From Hoplostethus atlanticus (lineage: Eukaryota; Chordata; Actinopteri; Trachichthyiformes; Trachichthyidae): a stretch of 64,000 nt of DNA. Both the position numbers and the translations under genes were made by a program. The notes beneath the pieces were generated by a model that did not search any database, was not told the origin of the DNA, and saw only the letters and a program-made list of their open reading frames with translations. Positions 48,409 through 64,000 of the stretch are shown one piece after another. The stretch spans positions 1,846,001 to 1,910,000 of the forward strand of contig JAXDDX010000053.1 in NCBI GenBank assembly GCA_034670405.1, written 5' to 3'. How positions within the stretch are numbered: the stretch's first letter is position 1; every line of letters begins with the position of its first letter.

Positions 48409-49665
48409 ATGGTGGCCGTCAAAATGCAGTCGTGTGTGTTGTCACTTTTACTTTTGAACGTTTTCTACAGTTTCGTCTCCTCCTTGTACTTTCACATAGG
48501 AGAGACCGAGAAGAAATGTTTTATAGAAGAAATCCCGGACGAAACGATGATTATCGGTGAGTGCATCGGCGAATTAAGTGACGGGCTAACGCTAGCTGCT
48601 AGCTCGCCAACTTTAGCTAGTTAGCTAATCGGCTAGCTTCTGAGCTTTTAAATCTCCTTCAGAAAGTATTCACAAAACACTGCATTGCTAACGTGTTACT
48701 TTACATGTTAGGGAATCAATGCAACTTACAGACACACTGTTATATCTGTATGGTTGGTTACTGGCTGGTTAGCTACTCAAAGTTACTACACGTCACCGAG
48801 TGTCAAGCTGTCAAACATGGGGTCAGGTCTACTCTCCAGAGCTCAGGGTGTCTGGTTGCTGAAAAACTCGTTTTTCTATTGTTGTTCATTTTAATGGGTC
48901 AACCACATGAATTTAATACCTCGTGTTTTAACTCAGTGGCCTTGAAAAGTCCTGTCCCTCTTTGAGAACATGGGTGATGGTTGTTCAGTTAACAGATGAC
49001 CGTTAAATGTGGTGTCATCTGGATGGGAAACCTCGGGCTGCTCCATAGGCATTGATTGGGAAACTGACTGTAATGTTCACAGCAATGACAAAGCAGCTAT
49101 AGAAGGTGACATTGTATTTAAGTGTGTGCTGTTTGGTGGATTAGACGAATGCCGAATTTAGCAGACAACCGTAGCCTGTTGGATAAAAAGTCTTGAGTCA
49201 TCATGATCTACAAGGTGTGTATTTGCCCATGAGCAAGGCATCACTTCCTTGACCGATTTGGACATGCAGTTTGACTGCATGAAGTTGAGTCTTAGTTCTT
49301 GACTTTGCCAGGAAGTGGTTTGAAGTGACTTCTCGAATTATTTCTGGTAGATCTTGCAAACAGATCGTAGTGCTGAACAGAAAGGAAGTCAGAGCAACAC
49401 ACACAGGATGGTAATCTAAAGGTTACGCCCCCGGGGCGAGGAGATTTGGGTACGCTGTTAGAAAGATCCTTCATCAATGACTGAGTAAGACTTTGTCAAC
49501 ACACTGTCACCTAACGAACCAAACCAACTCCCTTTGTACATGTCATCATGGTCTGGTACTATGCATGGGTAGCAGACCCCCGCCCTGCCGAAGTGTCCTT
49601 AGGCAACACACTGAGTCCTGAAACTCAAATAGCAGTGGACTCATCATACTAGTGCATAACTGTAT

Positions 49666-49748
<83 letters not shown>

Positions 49749-51641
49749 TCTCCCTCTAGGTAACTATCGGACTCAGCTGTATGACAAGCAGAAGGAGGAG
49801 TACCTACCGGCGACTCAGGGCCTGGGGATGTTTGTCGAAGTCAAAGATCCTGATGAGAAGGTTTGTTGTGACTCACCAGACAGCGTGAATGGAAGCTTTA
49901 ATTCCTAGATCACCAACAAGGTAGCAAATAACATAACAGTCAGAGGGTCAGAGGTCACAGCATCCTGACGACAGATGGACATTCCTGTGACTGTAGAATG
50001 ATCATGGAGGTCATTGCTAGGAAAAGGAAATAAGAGCTGATTATAAATGTTTTACTTCAAGATAAAAGCACAATAGAGCAAATGGGTGAGAAAGTCGAGG
50101 CCCGCTGGACTTCGGACACGATCCCTTTGAACGTGGTTTTCAAGTGTTTGCACAACCTGAGGTGTGTTTGAGTCGTCACCGTTCAGCTGCGTGTGCACCT
50201 CAACAGTTTTCAACCGGAGGGTCAGGAGACGACTTGGAGGCTCATGTTGTGAATATTTGTGTCAAATGTCTTTGAAGTAAAAAGGATGAGCGTAGGATGG
50301 TCTTTAAAATCACTTCTTAAACTGTACGATGCTTTTAATCTTTTAATCTGTGTTTCCTGTAGGTCATCCTGTCTCGGCAGTACGGCTCCGAGGGCAGGTT
50401 TACCTTCACATCCCATACTCCAGGAGAACACCAGATCTGCCTGCACTCCAACTCCTCCAAGTTCGCCCTCTTCGCCGGAGGCATGCTGGTAAGTAGACGG
50501 AGTTACCGAGTTACCGTTACCGGCAGTTAGTCTGTTCTGTCGGTAACCAACCATCATCTGGAGTCTTCACATCTAGTTGGCTGCTAAAATAGTGACAGTG
50601 GCTGGTGAAGTCTGGGATGCACCAGCCGACAGTGGAATTTAAATAAGCTAGGTTCCTGCCCTGTCAAGAATTGAAAATTGGCATGAAAATCATCAATTTG
50701 AAGACATTGATTATCAGCGACTTCAGTCCAGAGTGTCTGAACGTCCTGAAAAAGTCTTAAAATGTCTGAAATGATCCAAGCTGAACTCTGAAATTCAGTT
50801 TCAAATGTCTTGAAAATGTTTTGGTTTCTTGGTGAAGTGTCTTCCTGCCCCCCCACACACCGGCCACTTTATTAGGTACACCTGCTGTTCTCATTGATCT
50901 GCAATTGTTTTTCATGTCATTTGCCAAATTGGTCTTTACTTCATTCTAACATCATCAAAAAGCTCTTAAAACGTCTTCAGTCTAAAGATATCAGCATCGG
51001 CCTCCACAAGCCCGTATCGATCGACCCCTAATTACAAGCAGCTGAAACCCCCCCCTACATACTGTGACCCGTTGGTTCCTCCCGTCCCGCTGCAGAGAGT
51101 CCACCTGGACATCCAGGTCGGCGAACACACCAACAACTACGCTGATATCGCCGCCAAGGACAAACTGACGGAGCTGCAGCTCCGAGTCAGACAGCTGGTG
51201 GAGCAGGTGGACCAGATCCAGAAGGAACAGAACTACCAGAGGGTCAGTCTGCCTGTCTGCCTGTCTGCCTGTCTGCCTGTCTGCCTGTCTGCCTGTCTGT
51301 CTGCCTGTCTGCCTGTCTGTCTGCCTGTGTGAAACTGAGTGTGTTTGTGCTTCAGATAGATCAGATGCATCTACTAAGCCTCCATAAAGTTTTGAACAGG
51401 ATAAAAACCGTTGTGATGGAACAATACCAGACTGAGTAGATGAACTAGGTGTTGTTTAACGTGACGCTGACGGTCGTCTTGTCTCCTTCAGTACCGTGAG
51501 GAGCGTTTCAGGCAGACCAGCGAGAGCACCAACCAGCGGGTCCTCTGGTGGTCCATCGTCCAGACCCTCATCCTGGTCGCCATCGGCTTCTGGCAGATGA
51601 GACACCTCAAGAGCTTCTTCGAGGCCAAGAAGCTGGTGTAG
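48409..51641 (+). CDS. tmed9: Transmembrane emp24 domain-containing protein 9 (Tmed9), intact copy
   Basis: A p24 cargo receptor cycling between ER, ERGIC and cis-Golgi, acting in COPI and COPII vesicle traffic. Five exons, 48409-48556, 49760-49860, 50363-50488, 51096-51242, 51492-51641, give 223 residues. Residues 1-25 are a signal peptide ([20 protein letters not shown]); the mature chain starts [20 protein letters not shown] as in human TMED9. The GOLD domain follows, with [20 protein letters not shown] and the conserved Cys in ICLHSN, then a coiled coil (about 140-185), one membrane segment (about 190-210), and a cytosolic tail ending FFEAKKLV, which carries the FF and dilysine signals for COPII and COPI. 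The motif [20 protein letters not shown] is closer to TMED9 than to TMED4. This is the only complete copy in the window. Next downstream is b4galt7, as in human. Confidence 0.96.
49671..49758 (+). repeat. TC dinucleotide tract at a splice acceptor, unit B
   Basis: The counterpart of 42752-42830, directly before the TAG acceptor of tmed9 exon 2. It is longer and ends in CCCTCTCTCCCTCTAG. Confidence 0.95.
51243..51330 (+). repeat. CTGC/CTGT array at a splice donor, unit B
   Basis: Starts at the donor of tmed9 exon 4 (GTCAGTCTGCCTGTCTGCC). The unit A counterpart (44315-44360) is about half as long, so the array has changed length since duplication. Confidence 0.95.
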
Positions 51642-53247
51642 AGTCAGTGTGTGTGTGTGTGCGAGCGCGAGTGTGTGTGTGCGCGTGTGTGTTTCGTTGT
51701 TCATGGATTGATGCAGTACTGAGCAGCAGCGGTCGATGGAGAAACCTGCCGACTGCTGAGGAGACGGGATGCAGAGGAATCCACCTGGTTGATCTGGCTG
51801 GAGAACAGCCTTGGTTTAGGTTCTGCTTTTTATTGCCCCCCCAACCTGCCCCCCCCCCCCCCCCCGTGATTTCACCCCCATGTTTGCAGCAGACTATCAG
51901 GACAGATGTGATATTCTATTTATTACACAACTACATTTTACTCGGACCAGAACATGGTTTCATCCCTTCAATTCGGACCGGACTCTGGAGAGCAGGTTGT
52001 GTTGTTCATATTAAAACCACTTTCTTGTGTTCTTCATGTACTTTTGTTTCCTGCTGACTCCATCGCAGACGCATCCCATGATCCTCTACCAGGCAGACGT
52101 ACTGATGTGTTTCACATTGTGTTGTTTTCTGTTGTTCCTGCTTGCTGCTCGTTGTAATGATGACGTGTTACTGGCCACTAGAGATCCTCCATGTTGTTTA
52201 GAGTAGTTCGGCTCATGTGATGCCATCGGTTCGCAATCGTGATCATTTGTCTTTTGTCAAAAGTTTTTTGATCTCTTTCTGCATTTTACATCAACAGTTC
52301 AGCTGTTTTCAACTGCAGGCTCGTAGTAAATGACATATGAAATGCTTCACTGTTGCCAAAGGCTGTGATTGTGGTTATTGCTAAAATCACATTACTCTGT
52401 TAAACACGATGCTGGTGATGTTCCAGCCAATCAGTCAGCAGCTCGGCTGGTGTTGTCACGATACCTGAAGACTGACGTACTACGACCCCAGGACAAACTA
52501 AACCCACCACAGCTCAACCACTGGCTTTTATTTAACCGGTTTCCACGTCGACCCGACGCTCGGTTGGCTGTCCGACCTTCATGGTTCCGTATTTTCCTCC
52601 TGGAACCAGTTTGTCAACCAGTTGAAATGGACTGGGATCCAGTTTGTCAAACAGGTATCATAGTTGGATTTCAGTTACCGTGACAACAGTGCAGTGAAGT
52701 GTTGATGCTCTTTGCGTTCACTGTGACCGGCCTGGCCCTGAATCCTACCGCGACTAGTCCTGTTGTTGTGTGCAAGCTGATCTACGTCATGTCCAAGTTG
52801 AATGTATGTTTGTCTGAACAGTGTAGGTGTTGGTCTTTTGGAGGCGGGGGGGTGATGATGTCTGTTTGTGGTTCAGGAGTACCGATCTACCGCCGCGGTG
52901 CCGTGGCGTCTGATCAAAACGCTGCCAAAGATGTTCCTCTGTACAGGAGGTTTGGTTGTGAAAGGAAGTCCTCAACATTTTGAATTTAGTTTGTTGTTCC
53001 TAACCAGACACCGAGAGCTGCCCAGTAAAACCAGTTTCATACTGGTGACCACTGGGAGCTTCCCGGCAGTTGGGGTGAAGTGCCTTGCTCAACGGCAAAG
53101 CTGCTGTAGCTGTCGAGGCAGGGCAGAGCAGAGCAAGTGCTTTTCACTTCCTGTGCCCAGATGTTGTCAGTCAGATTTGAACCAGCGACCTTCTGGGAAC
53201 CAGTACCTTTACCACGTCATTGGTTTTAGTGAGGGACGCTGAAGAGT

Positions 53248-53383
<136 letters not shown>

Positions 53384-54055
53384 TGAGAAGGACCTGGTGA
53401 AGAAGAACACTAAATTTCAAAATGCCAAGTAACTTGAATGCAGCTTGGCCTGGGTTGTACCATGTCTGTGTGTAGGGGTGGGGGGGGGTGCGTTGTGTGA
53501 ATGCCTCAGTTTCGACCAACATTAGCTCGTTCTCCCTTTCAAGCCCCGTTGTTTCTCTTTTCGCAAAACCTCAGGTAGAGTAACGCAAACACTGATCCTG
53601 TCCTGTGTGTCACTAATCTCTTGTACAAAGTGGAATCTTTATTCTCAGACCGGCCCAAGACTACAAAGACCAGAGTCCTGTGTTGTCGCAGTATATTCAC
53701 CTTCCTCGGGCTTCCTCTGAACTGATCACGTAGAAGTTCACTGACAGGAAATGTGGAAAAAATCAGAATGAACCCGATGACCTGATCAATTCATCAGACG
53801 CCCGTCAGTCAGATTCAAACGTGCGTTGACCAAGATACTGGATGTTACAAGCCAAGAAGTTTTATTCTTATTTTCTCTTGATGTTTCTTCTCCAACGCCC
53901 TGGAAGCTTTTGTTCATTTTTTTGTTTTCTGCGTTTGTTGCTTTCAGAAACGTATTTCTAGGTTGGAATCACCTGGTGAAGGTTTTAGATGGGAGAGGGG
54001 TTTGAATTTTCTAGAAAGATGCTGTAGACGTGAAATCTGTCTAAAATTGCACTCG

Positions 54056-54061
54056 AATAAA
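54056..54061 (+). terminator. Candidate poly(A) signal downstream of tmed9
   Basis: AATAAA followed by a T/GT-rich stretch (GTTTTTGTCACATTTG), as in real poly(A) sites. It is 2.4 kb past the tmed9 stop. Confidence 0.5.
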
Positions 54062-55493
54062 GTTTTTGTCACATTTGGTTTAATGGATTGAGTTTGTGAT
54101 TTACAGATTTACTCAGATTCTTGTAATATACTCCACTAATAGATAGACAGACTAGAAATCACTTACATGATTTTACAGAGCGATGTTATTAATGTAAACT
54201 AAAGTGAAAAACTGTGAAAAAAAAACATCTTTGTAATTTGAAATAAATGTAAAAGAAAAATTATGCAATAAAACTAAAACTAATCCAAACCTACATTGCC
54301 TGGTTCAAAAACTCATTTAAATTCTCATGGCTTGGATCCAGTGTGGACAGAGCAGTGGTTTCTGTGAAGCACAGTCAAAAAGTGGGATTGAAACTAAAAT
54401 TGGAAATCAAGTGGATATCATTGAAAACCAAATTAAAAACATGAAACTATCATTTCTATAAAAGCTTCTATGTAATGACACCATTGTTTCTTTGTTCTGC
54501 TGCTGTACTAGTATTAGTATTAGTAGTAATAGTACTTTCATTACTATTAATCTGATTATTATTACTACTGCTGCTATTGCTATTATATATATTACTATAA
54601 ACTTGTAATACTGATTGATGTCATTGCTACTACTACTATTATTATTAACATTACTATTACTACTACTATTACTATTGCTATTACTACTATTACTATTACA
54701 ACTATTACTATTATACTTCTTAGGAAACTTTATTAGTGATTGATGTCATTGCTACTACTACTACTACTACGACTATTAATATTACTACTACTACTACTTC
54801 TACTATTATTACTACTACTGCTACTATTACTGTTGACTGTTAATGATATAAAATAGAAAAATACAATTAATACTACTATGACTATTTATGCCTGGTAGGA
54901 ACGCTTATTACTAATTGACGACGTTCCCCCCCGGACTCATTTAAAAGTCGGACATCATTTACAATCGGCTTCTGATATTGTCGAGTGTGAAATTATCGTA
55001 AAATATTACTCTGCTCGGTTCATTTTTCGTTAAAATTGCCGATTTGTAAAAAGCAACAATTAAAAACGATGTTATTTAAGACGCTGTCGTAGAGAAGTAA
55101 ACGGTTTAATGTTAACACAGTGTAACGCGCCCCGTGCACAGCTATGCTACGTGTACACTAACAGTAATGTAAGCAGGGCTAGCTAGCAGGCAGAGATGGA
55201 TCCAGAGCAAACCGGTTAGCAACATTTAATTCAACTTTTTACTTGACTTACCCAAATGTTTTATATCTGTTTCACCAAGTCAGCGGTAGATTTGTGTGTA
55301 AACTAACGTGACCATGGAGGACAGTTTGGAAACGGTGTCGCTAAAGACGAGATGAGAGACTTGAGGTTAAAGAAATAAGAGGATGGAGGAGTGAAGAACA
55401 CTGGACCTACTCTGGCTGTCGAGCAACGCCATTATTTCTTTTCGTTGTTTTCAACTTCACAACTCGACTGTAATTAGTTGTACTTTTGAAAAA
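54062..55493. other. Intergenic region before b4galt7
   Basis: No gene seen. AT-rich sequence with a decayed ACT/ATT trinucleotide tract at about 54510-54830, then a more CpG-containing stretch (54920-55490) that should contain the b4galt7 promoter and 5' UTR. GCTAGCTAGC lies at 55180-55190. Confidence 0.55.
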
Positions 55494-60277
<4,784 letters not shown>

Positions 60278-61270
60278 AGGACGGGCGTCGGTTCGATTCC
60301 CCCCCCCTGGCCGAACTGGACCGGAGACGGGCCGACGGGTGGGAACCTGAAAGACCCAAACACCTGGTGGGAAATGGACTGTTACTCCGCGGTGTCCACC
60401 GGGACTCTTTTATTTTTAGCTAGCAACACTAACCCGATATGGGAAGCGCTGGTCGTGGTTCTAGTTCTCTGACTGACTAGTGAAACCCGGTTTGAATCCT
60501 GGCGCCCTAAAAACACGCCAAGCTCTCGGCGATGTCGGGAATGTGAATCTTCTTTCATCTTTCTGCTGGAAATGACGAGAAAAAAATAAGTTTTCAGTTT
60601 CAGTTTCCCCTCTAGTGAAACCAAATGTGGCTGAGCAGCAGCCCTGAAGATATCGTGGCCATTGTGGCAACAGCTAGCCGCCAAGACGCTTCACTGGTAC
60701 AGGCAGGCAGACAGGCAGACAGGCAGACAGGCAGGCAGGCAGGCAGCAGACAGACAGACAGACAGACAGGCAGGCAGGCAGGCAGGCAGACAGGCACAGA
60801 CGATTACTCCCCCTGTACCAAACAGCCAAATGACCAAGCTGAACAGAACCAAGATACAACCATGTCTGATCCAACCAGAGAAAAAGGTCACGTGATGTCA
60901 TGAAGGGGTACAAGCTGTAACCAAGACAACAAACTACATTTCCCATCAGCCAGTTCATCTCAAGAAGAAAAGAAGGATTTTGCTGTTTTTAGAAGCCGGT
61001 TAGAATATCAGGATGGAAGAAGACCTCCAGCTTGGACCGGTCCCTCCACAGGGAGCCAAACCCAACCAGGCTGAACTGGACTAAGCCAGACCAGCAGGGT
61101 GTCTTGGTACTTGACGTTGTGGACTGGATGCAGTCTAGTATTTTTTTGGGCTTGTGCAAATGGATGGCTGGACGCAGCATGCCTCTGGATGTGGCGTCGG
61201 TCTGCCATAGACGTCTCATACATCTGAAGGGTTTCACTTCTAAACTATATCTCCATTATGAAAAAATAAA
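60278..61270 (+). other. Probable b4galt7 3' UTR
   Basis: Sequence from the stop codon to a candidate AATAAA at 61265-61270. It includes a tRNA-like B-box remnant (CCCGGTTTGAATCCTGG, about 60486-60502) and a GGCA/GACA tract (60702-60797). No coding potential seen. Confidence 0.45.
60702..60797. repeat. GGCA/GACA tetranucleotide array
   Basis: Mixed GGCA and GACA units, of the same family as the arrays at 27108-27279 and 51243-51330. Confidence 0.93.
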
Positions 61271-64000
61271 AACCTGAAATCCATCAGTCAATAGTTCATG
61301 ATCCTTCATGACACAGATCCTAAAGTCCTAATACGACGACTGACTTTACCAGTCGATGGAAAAGAAAAGGAGACAATTGGTTTCAAATGGTGGAAATCTC
61401 CATTTGGAGTGAAACTCTTCTGATGTGTGACTGGAGTAACTGGATTGTGTCCCTTGTACACAGTAAACTGAGCCAAACTGGGCCAAACTGGGCCAAACCA
61501 GGCCGAACTGAACTGGTCTGAGTTCAGATCCAGCGTCAGGATGGGTTCTACTCTAGTGAGAGAAGAGGCTTTCCTTGTCTCAGCGTCTGTCTGCAAACAG
61601 AAGAAGAGGAAATCCACCAGAAGGAACATCGTCTGACAACACGGCAGGAAATGAACCTCTTCATCTTCATCTTCTTCTTCAGCTTCAAACCTTCACCAGG
61701 TTCTTCTGGTGTTTCTCGGCCAACGTTTCCAGCCAAAGTGGTCGGTAGAGCAGCCAAATACCTATACCGTGTTGTTTCTGTCTCCCGACTCGATCTGAAC
61801 GGTCCTCATTGCAATTACTACTCGACCCTCAAGTCTGGACGGTCTTGATGACGACCGAGACGAAGAGGAGGAAGATGGGAATGATGACGGTGGCGCCTGT
61901 TGTCCCAAAGTTTCAGCGGAGGTCGTTGAGGCCGACCTGCCGAACGACCTCAAACCTCAGAGGAAAAACAGATGGGAATGTATTTATATGTTTTCATTTG
62001 TTTTTATTTTATTATAATTTTTATTTGGATTCAGATTCATTTTTATTTTTATGAATGAACTGCTTCGTGATCTCAAACCAGCCGTAAGGGGTTGTGGCGG
62101 CGCGGCGCTTCAGGGGAGGCGACCGGTGTTACGAGGGACCGGTCCGAGGGTTGGCCGGTTGTTAAAGGCCAATACTGATATTTTATATATTTTTAACTTT
62201 AGGCCATAAAATGAAAGAAGAGTTTATCCTGATTCAGCTCAGTAGAACCGGGTCAGGTTAAACCCAGTACAGTATTGATCAACCCCACAATTTATGTCAA
62301 TCAAAATGCATCGTGGCGCCGACTGGACCAGATCTGATATCGACCTCGTATCGGTCCAACGCCGTCCTGAATACTGATGATGAAACAGGAAGTTGTGCGG
62401 CATCCTCATCCTCTTCCGCCCTGACAAACAGAAGGTCTTATTCTGTTTGGTGGAAGTGGTACCAGGCTCGGTGTTGGTTGCATGTCGGCACCACGCATTT
62501 GCAAAATATTCCCTCTTATTTATATTTTACAGGCTTCTGATGGTGTTGAACTGAGAAAGGGATGATCTTCTGTCAAGCCCCGCCCACAGCTTACAGCACT
62601 GTGCAGAAGTCTCAGGCACCCGAGATGTTTTATATAAATTTGGTCTTAGATGTTTATTTTGTTGTTTTCTGCATCAGTGTTTTACATTTCTGCTCTTTAT
62701 GGTGATTTTTAGATATTTAGAAACTTTTCATTTCATTATTTTTTTTATCTTAGATTTTACCTGCCTCAGACATTTGCACAGTCCTGTACATACAAATAAA
62801 AACCCTGTTAGCATCCTGGTGGCTGATCAAGATTACGCTCAAAGCATCCTGCACTATGTCCCGCCCCAACTTCCTGTTTCAACTAGAAATACATCGAATT
62901 ATGGAAGCGAAACCTCAAAACGCCGTTTCCTTGTGACTTGGTCTTCTGTTACAGTCTGGACTCTCCTCAGTCATAACCAGTCTCTTACTGTCTCGTACCG
63001 GTTAGTGGAGCCTCTGGAGACCTGGGGGCGCGTTCAAGAGCATCATGGTGGGAAACAGTTTGATGTGTTTTAGATGAGCACTCTGTCATGTATGGGTCTT
63101 GATGTTGTCCTGTTGAATTTATTTGAATGAGACACAACGGTACCATGTGTTTGTACAATATTCAGTATTTATATAAAGCTTTGAGTCAAAAAAACAATCT
63201 GAGAATCATTTTTCTTTTCCATTTCCTCTGGAGTCCTGGAGGAGGGGGGAGAGAGAGAGAGAGAGAGAGAGTGAGGTAGAGATTAACTGATCCAGATGTC
63301 AGTGTGTTCACATGGATCCTGGTTTATGTGACTAAGTGTGTTTGTTCATTTGCACAGATACAGACTCTTATGCACGTATACGTGTGTGTGTGTGTGTGTC
63401 TTGCATGTATATAAATACATGAGAGAAAGGTATAGACGTGTGTGGGCAGTTAGGCTGCGTTCACAGCCAGCATGTTCGGATCGGTTTATTAAACTGGTTT
63501 GGTTTCCAGGTGAGAACAACAACATTCACCAAATAACCGACGAGACGCCTGAAAACGTCTCAGTCCTCTAACAAGAGAACACAAGGCATTATGGGTAAAG
63601 AGAACTGTGGTGGTTCGTTAGGAGAGAGAACGGAATCACTACAACCGATGTGCATATGCAGAGAAATCTGACAATAAATAAAAAATAAGTCAACAGAATT
63701 TAATAAATAAATTGGTAAAATAAATAAATACATTTACTTTAATGTATTTATTTCACTATTTATTGATTTCTGTGTTGCCGGCTCCATAATATGCTTCTGC
63801 AGGACACAAAGTGTGTTAAACTCCACCCACATGTTTGATTGACACATGATAGTAGGCAGAAACACGGAAATAAATAAATGAATATAGATCATTTTTCTGA
63901 TTTGTCTTATTTATTCATTCATTTATGTTCACTGTTAAATATTTATTTCTATGCATTTATAATAAATCTATATATTTATTCATAGATTTATTGAATTATT
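61271..64000. other. Downstream region without a recognised gene
   Basis: No domain-bearing exon found on either strand. It holds a Tc1-like MITE (62592-62788), GA and GT microsatellites (63248-63272, 63382-63400), and AT-rich sequence at the end with repeated AATAAATA. Short open frames here lack homology that I can recognise. Confidence 0.6.
62592..62788. mobile_element. Tc1/mariner-like MITE
   Basis: The left end TACAGCACTGTGCAGAAGTC and the right end CATTTGCACAGTCCTGTA form an imperfect inverted repeat with TA at both edges, as in fish Tc1-type miniature elements. About 197 bases, non-coding. A matching right end lies at about 20714-20747. Confidence 0.7.

Larger units (their letters stand above)
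45546..51641. repeat. Tandem duplication, unit B
   Basis: Second copy of the tmem216-tmed9 block, same orientation as unit A. It lacks two segments present in unit A (about 37697-38245 and 39400-39727, the tmem216 exons 4 and 3) and the element at 38450-39115. It has about 155 extra bases near 48710-48868 in tmed9 intron 1 and about 24 bases near 48034. Confidence 0.95.

Overview
The window is nuclear DNA of a ray-finned (teleost) fish. The genes are split by short introns with GT/AG borders, there are many di-, tri- and tetranucleotide tracts, and fish-type retroposon tails, hAT-like and Tc1-like miniature transposons are scattered throughout. Bacterial features are absent. Exons below were joined by hand from splice borders, reading phase and similarity to known families.

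Layout: 1-2993, no gene seen. 2994-6720, paip2 (minus), a translational repressor that binds poly(A)-binding protein. 9277-22836 (plus) and 35007-23761 (minus), two convergent matrin 3-like genes. Each encodes two matrin-type zinc fingers and three RRM-like domains, and their 3' ends meet near 23.0-23.1 kb. 37264-51641, a tandem duplication of a head-to-head pair, tmem216 (cilium transition zone) and tmed9 (p24 cargo receptor). 55494-60277, b4galt7 (xylosylprotein beta-1,4-galactosyltransferase). 60278-64000, 3' UTR and repeats.

The most striking part is the tandem duplication, because the two units have decayed in complementary ways. Unit A (37264-44628) keeps a tmem216 with all core exons, but its tmed9 is cut before the COPI-binding KKLV tail and runs in frame into a 5'-truncated LINE. 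Unit B (45546-51641) keeps a complete tmed9, but its tmem216 has lost exons 3 and 4. The LINE lies exactly at the junction of the units. A 666-bp terminal-inverted-repeat element is present in unit A, while unit B keeps the empty target site, so the insertion probably followed the duplication.

Other notable points: tandem arrays start right at five different 5' splice sites; a 37-bp minisatellite multiplies the sequence of a splice donor; a 12-bp array grew from a retroposon tail; a near-identical ~160-bp sequence sits in an intron of each matrin 3-like gene in the sense direction; part of one intron (about 20.18-20.64 kb) looks like an error-laden copy of its neighbour and may be an assembly fault; and one matrin 3-like exon has a reading-frame conflict around a GAG run.

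The neighbours fit known synteny: PAIP2 and MATR3 are adjacent on human 5q31, TMED9 and B4GALT7 on human 5q35. The genes do not form one pathway. They are housekeeping functions in RNA binding, translation control, secretion, ciliogenesis and glycosaminoglycan synthesis.
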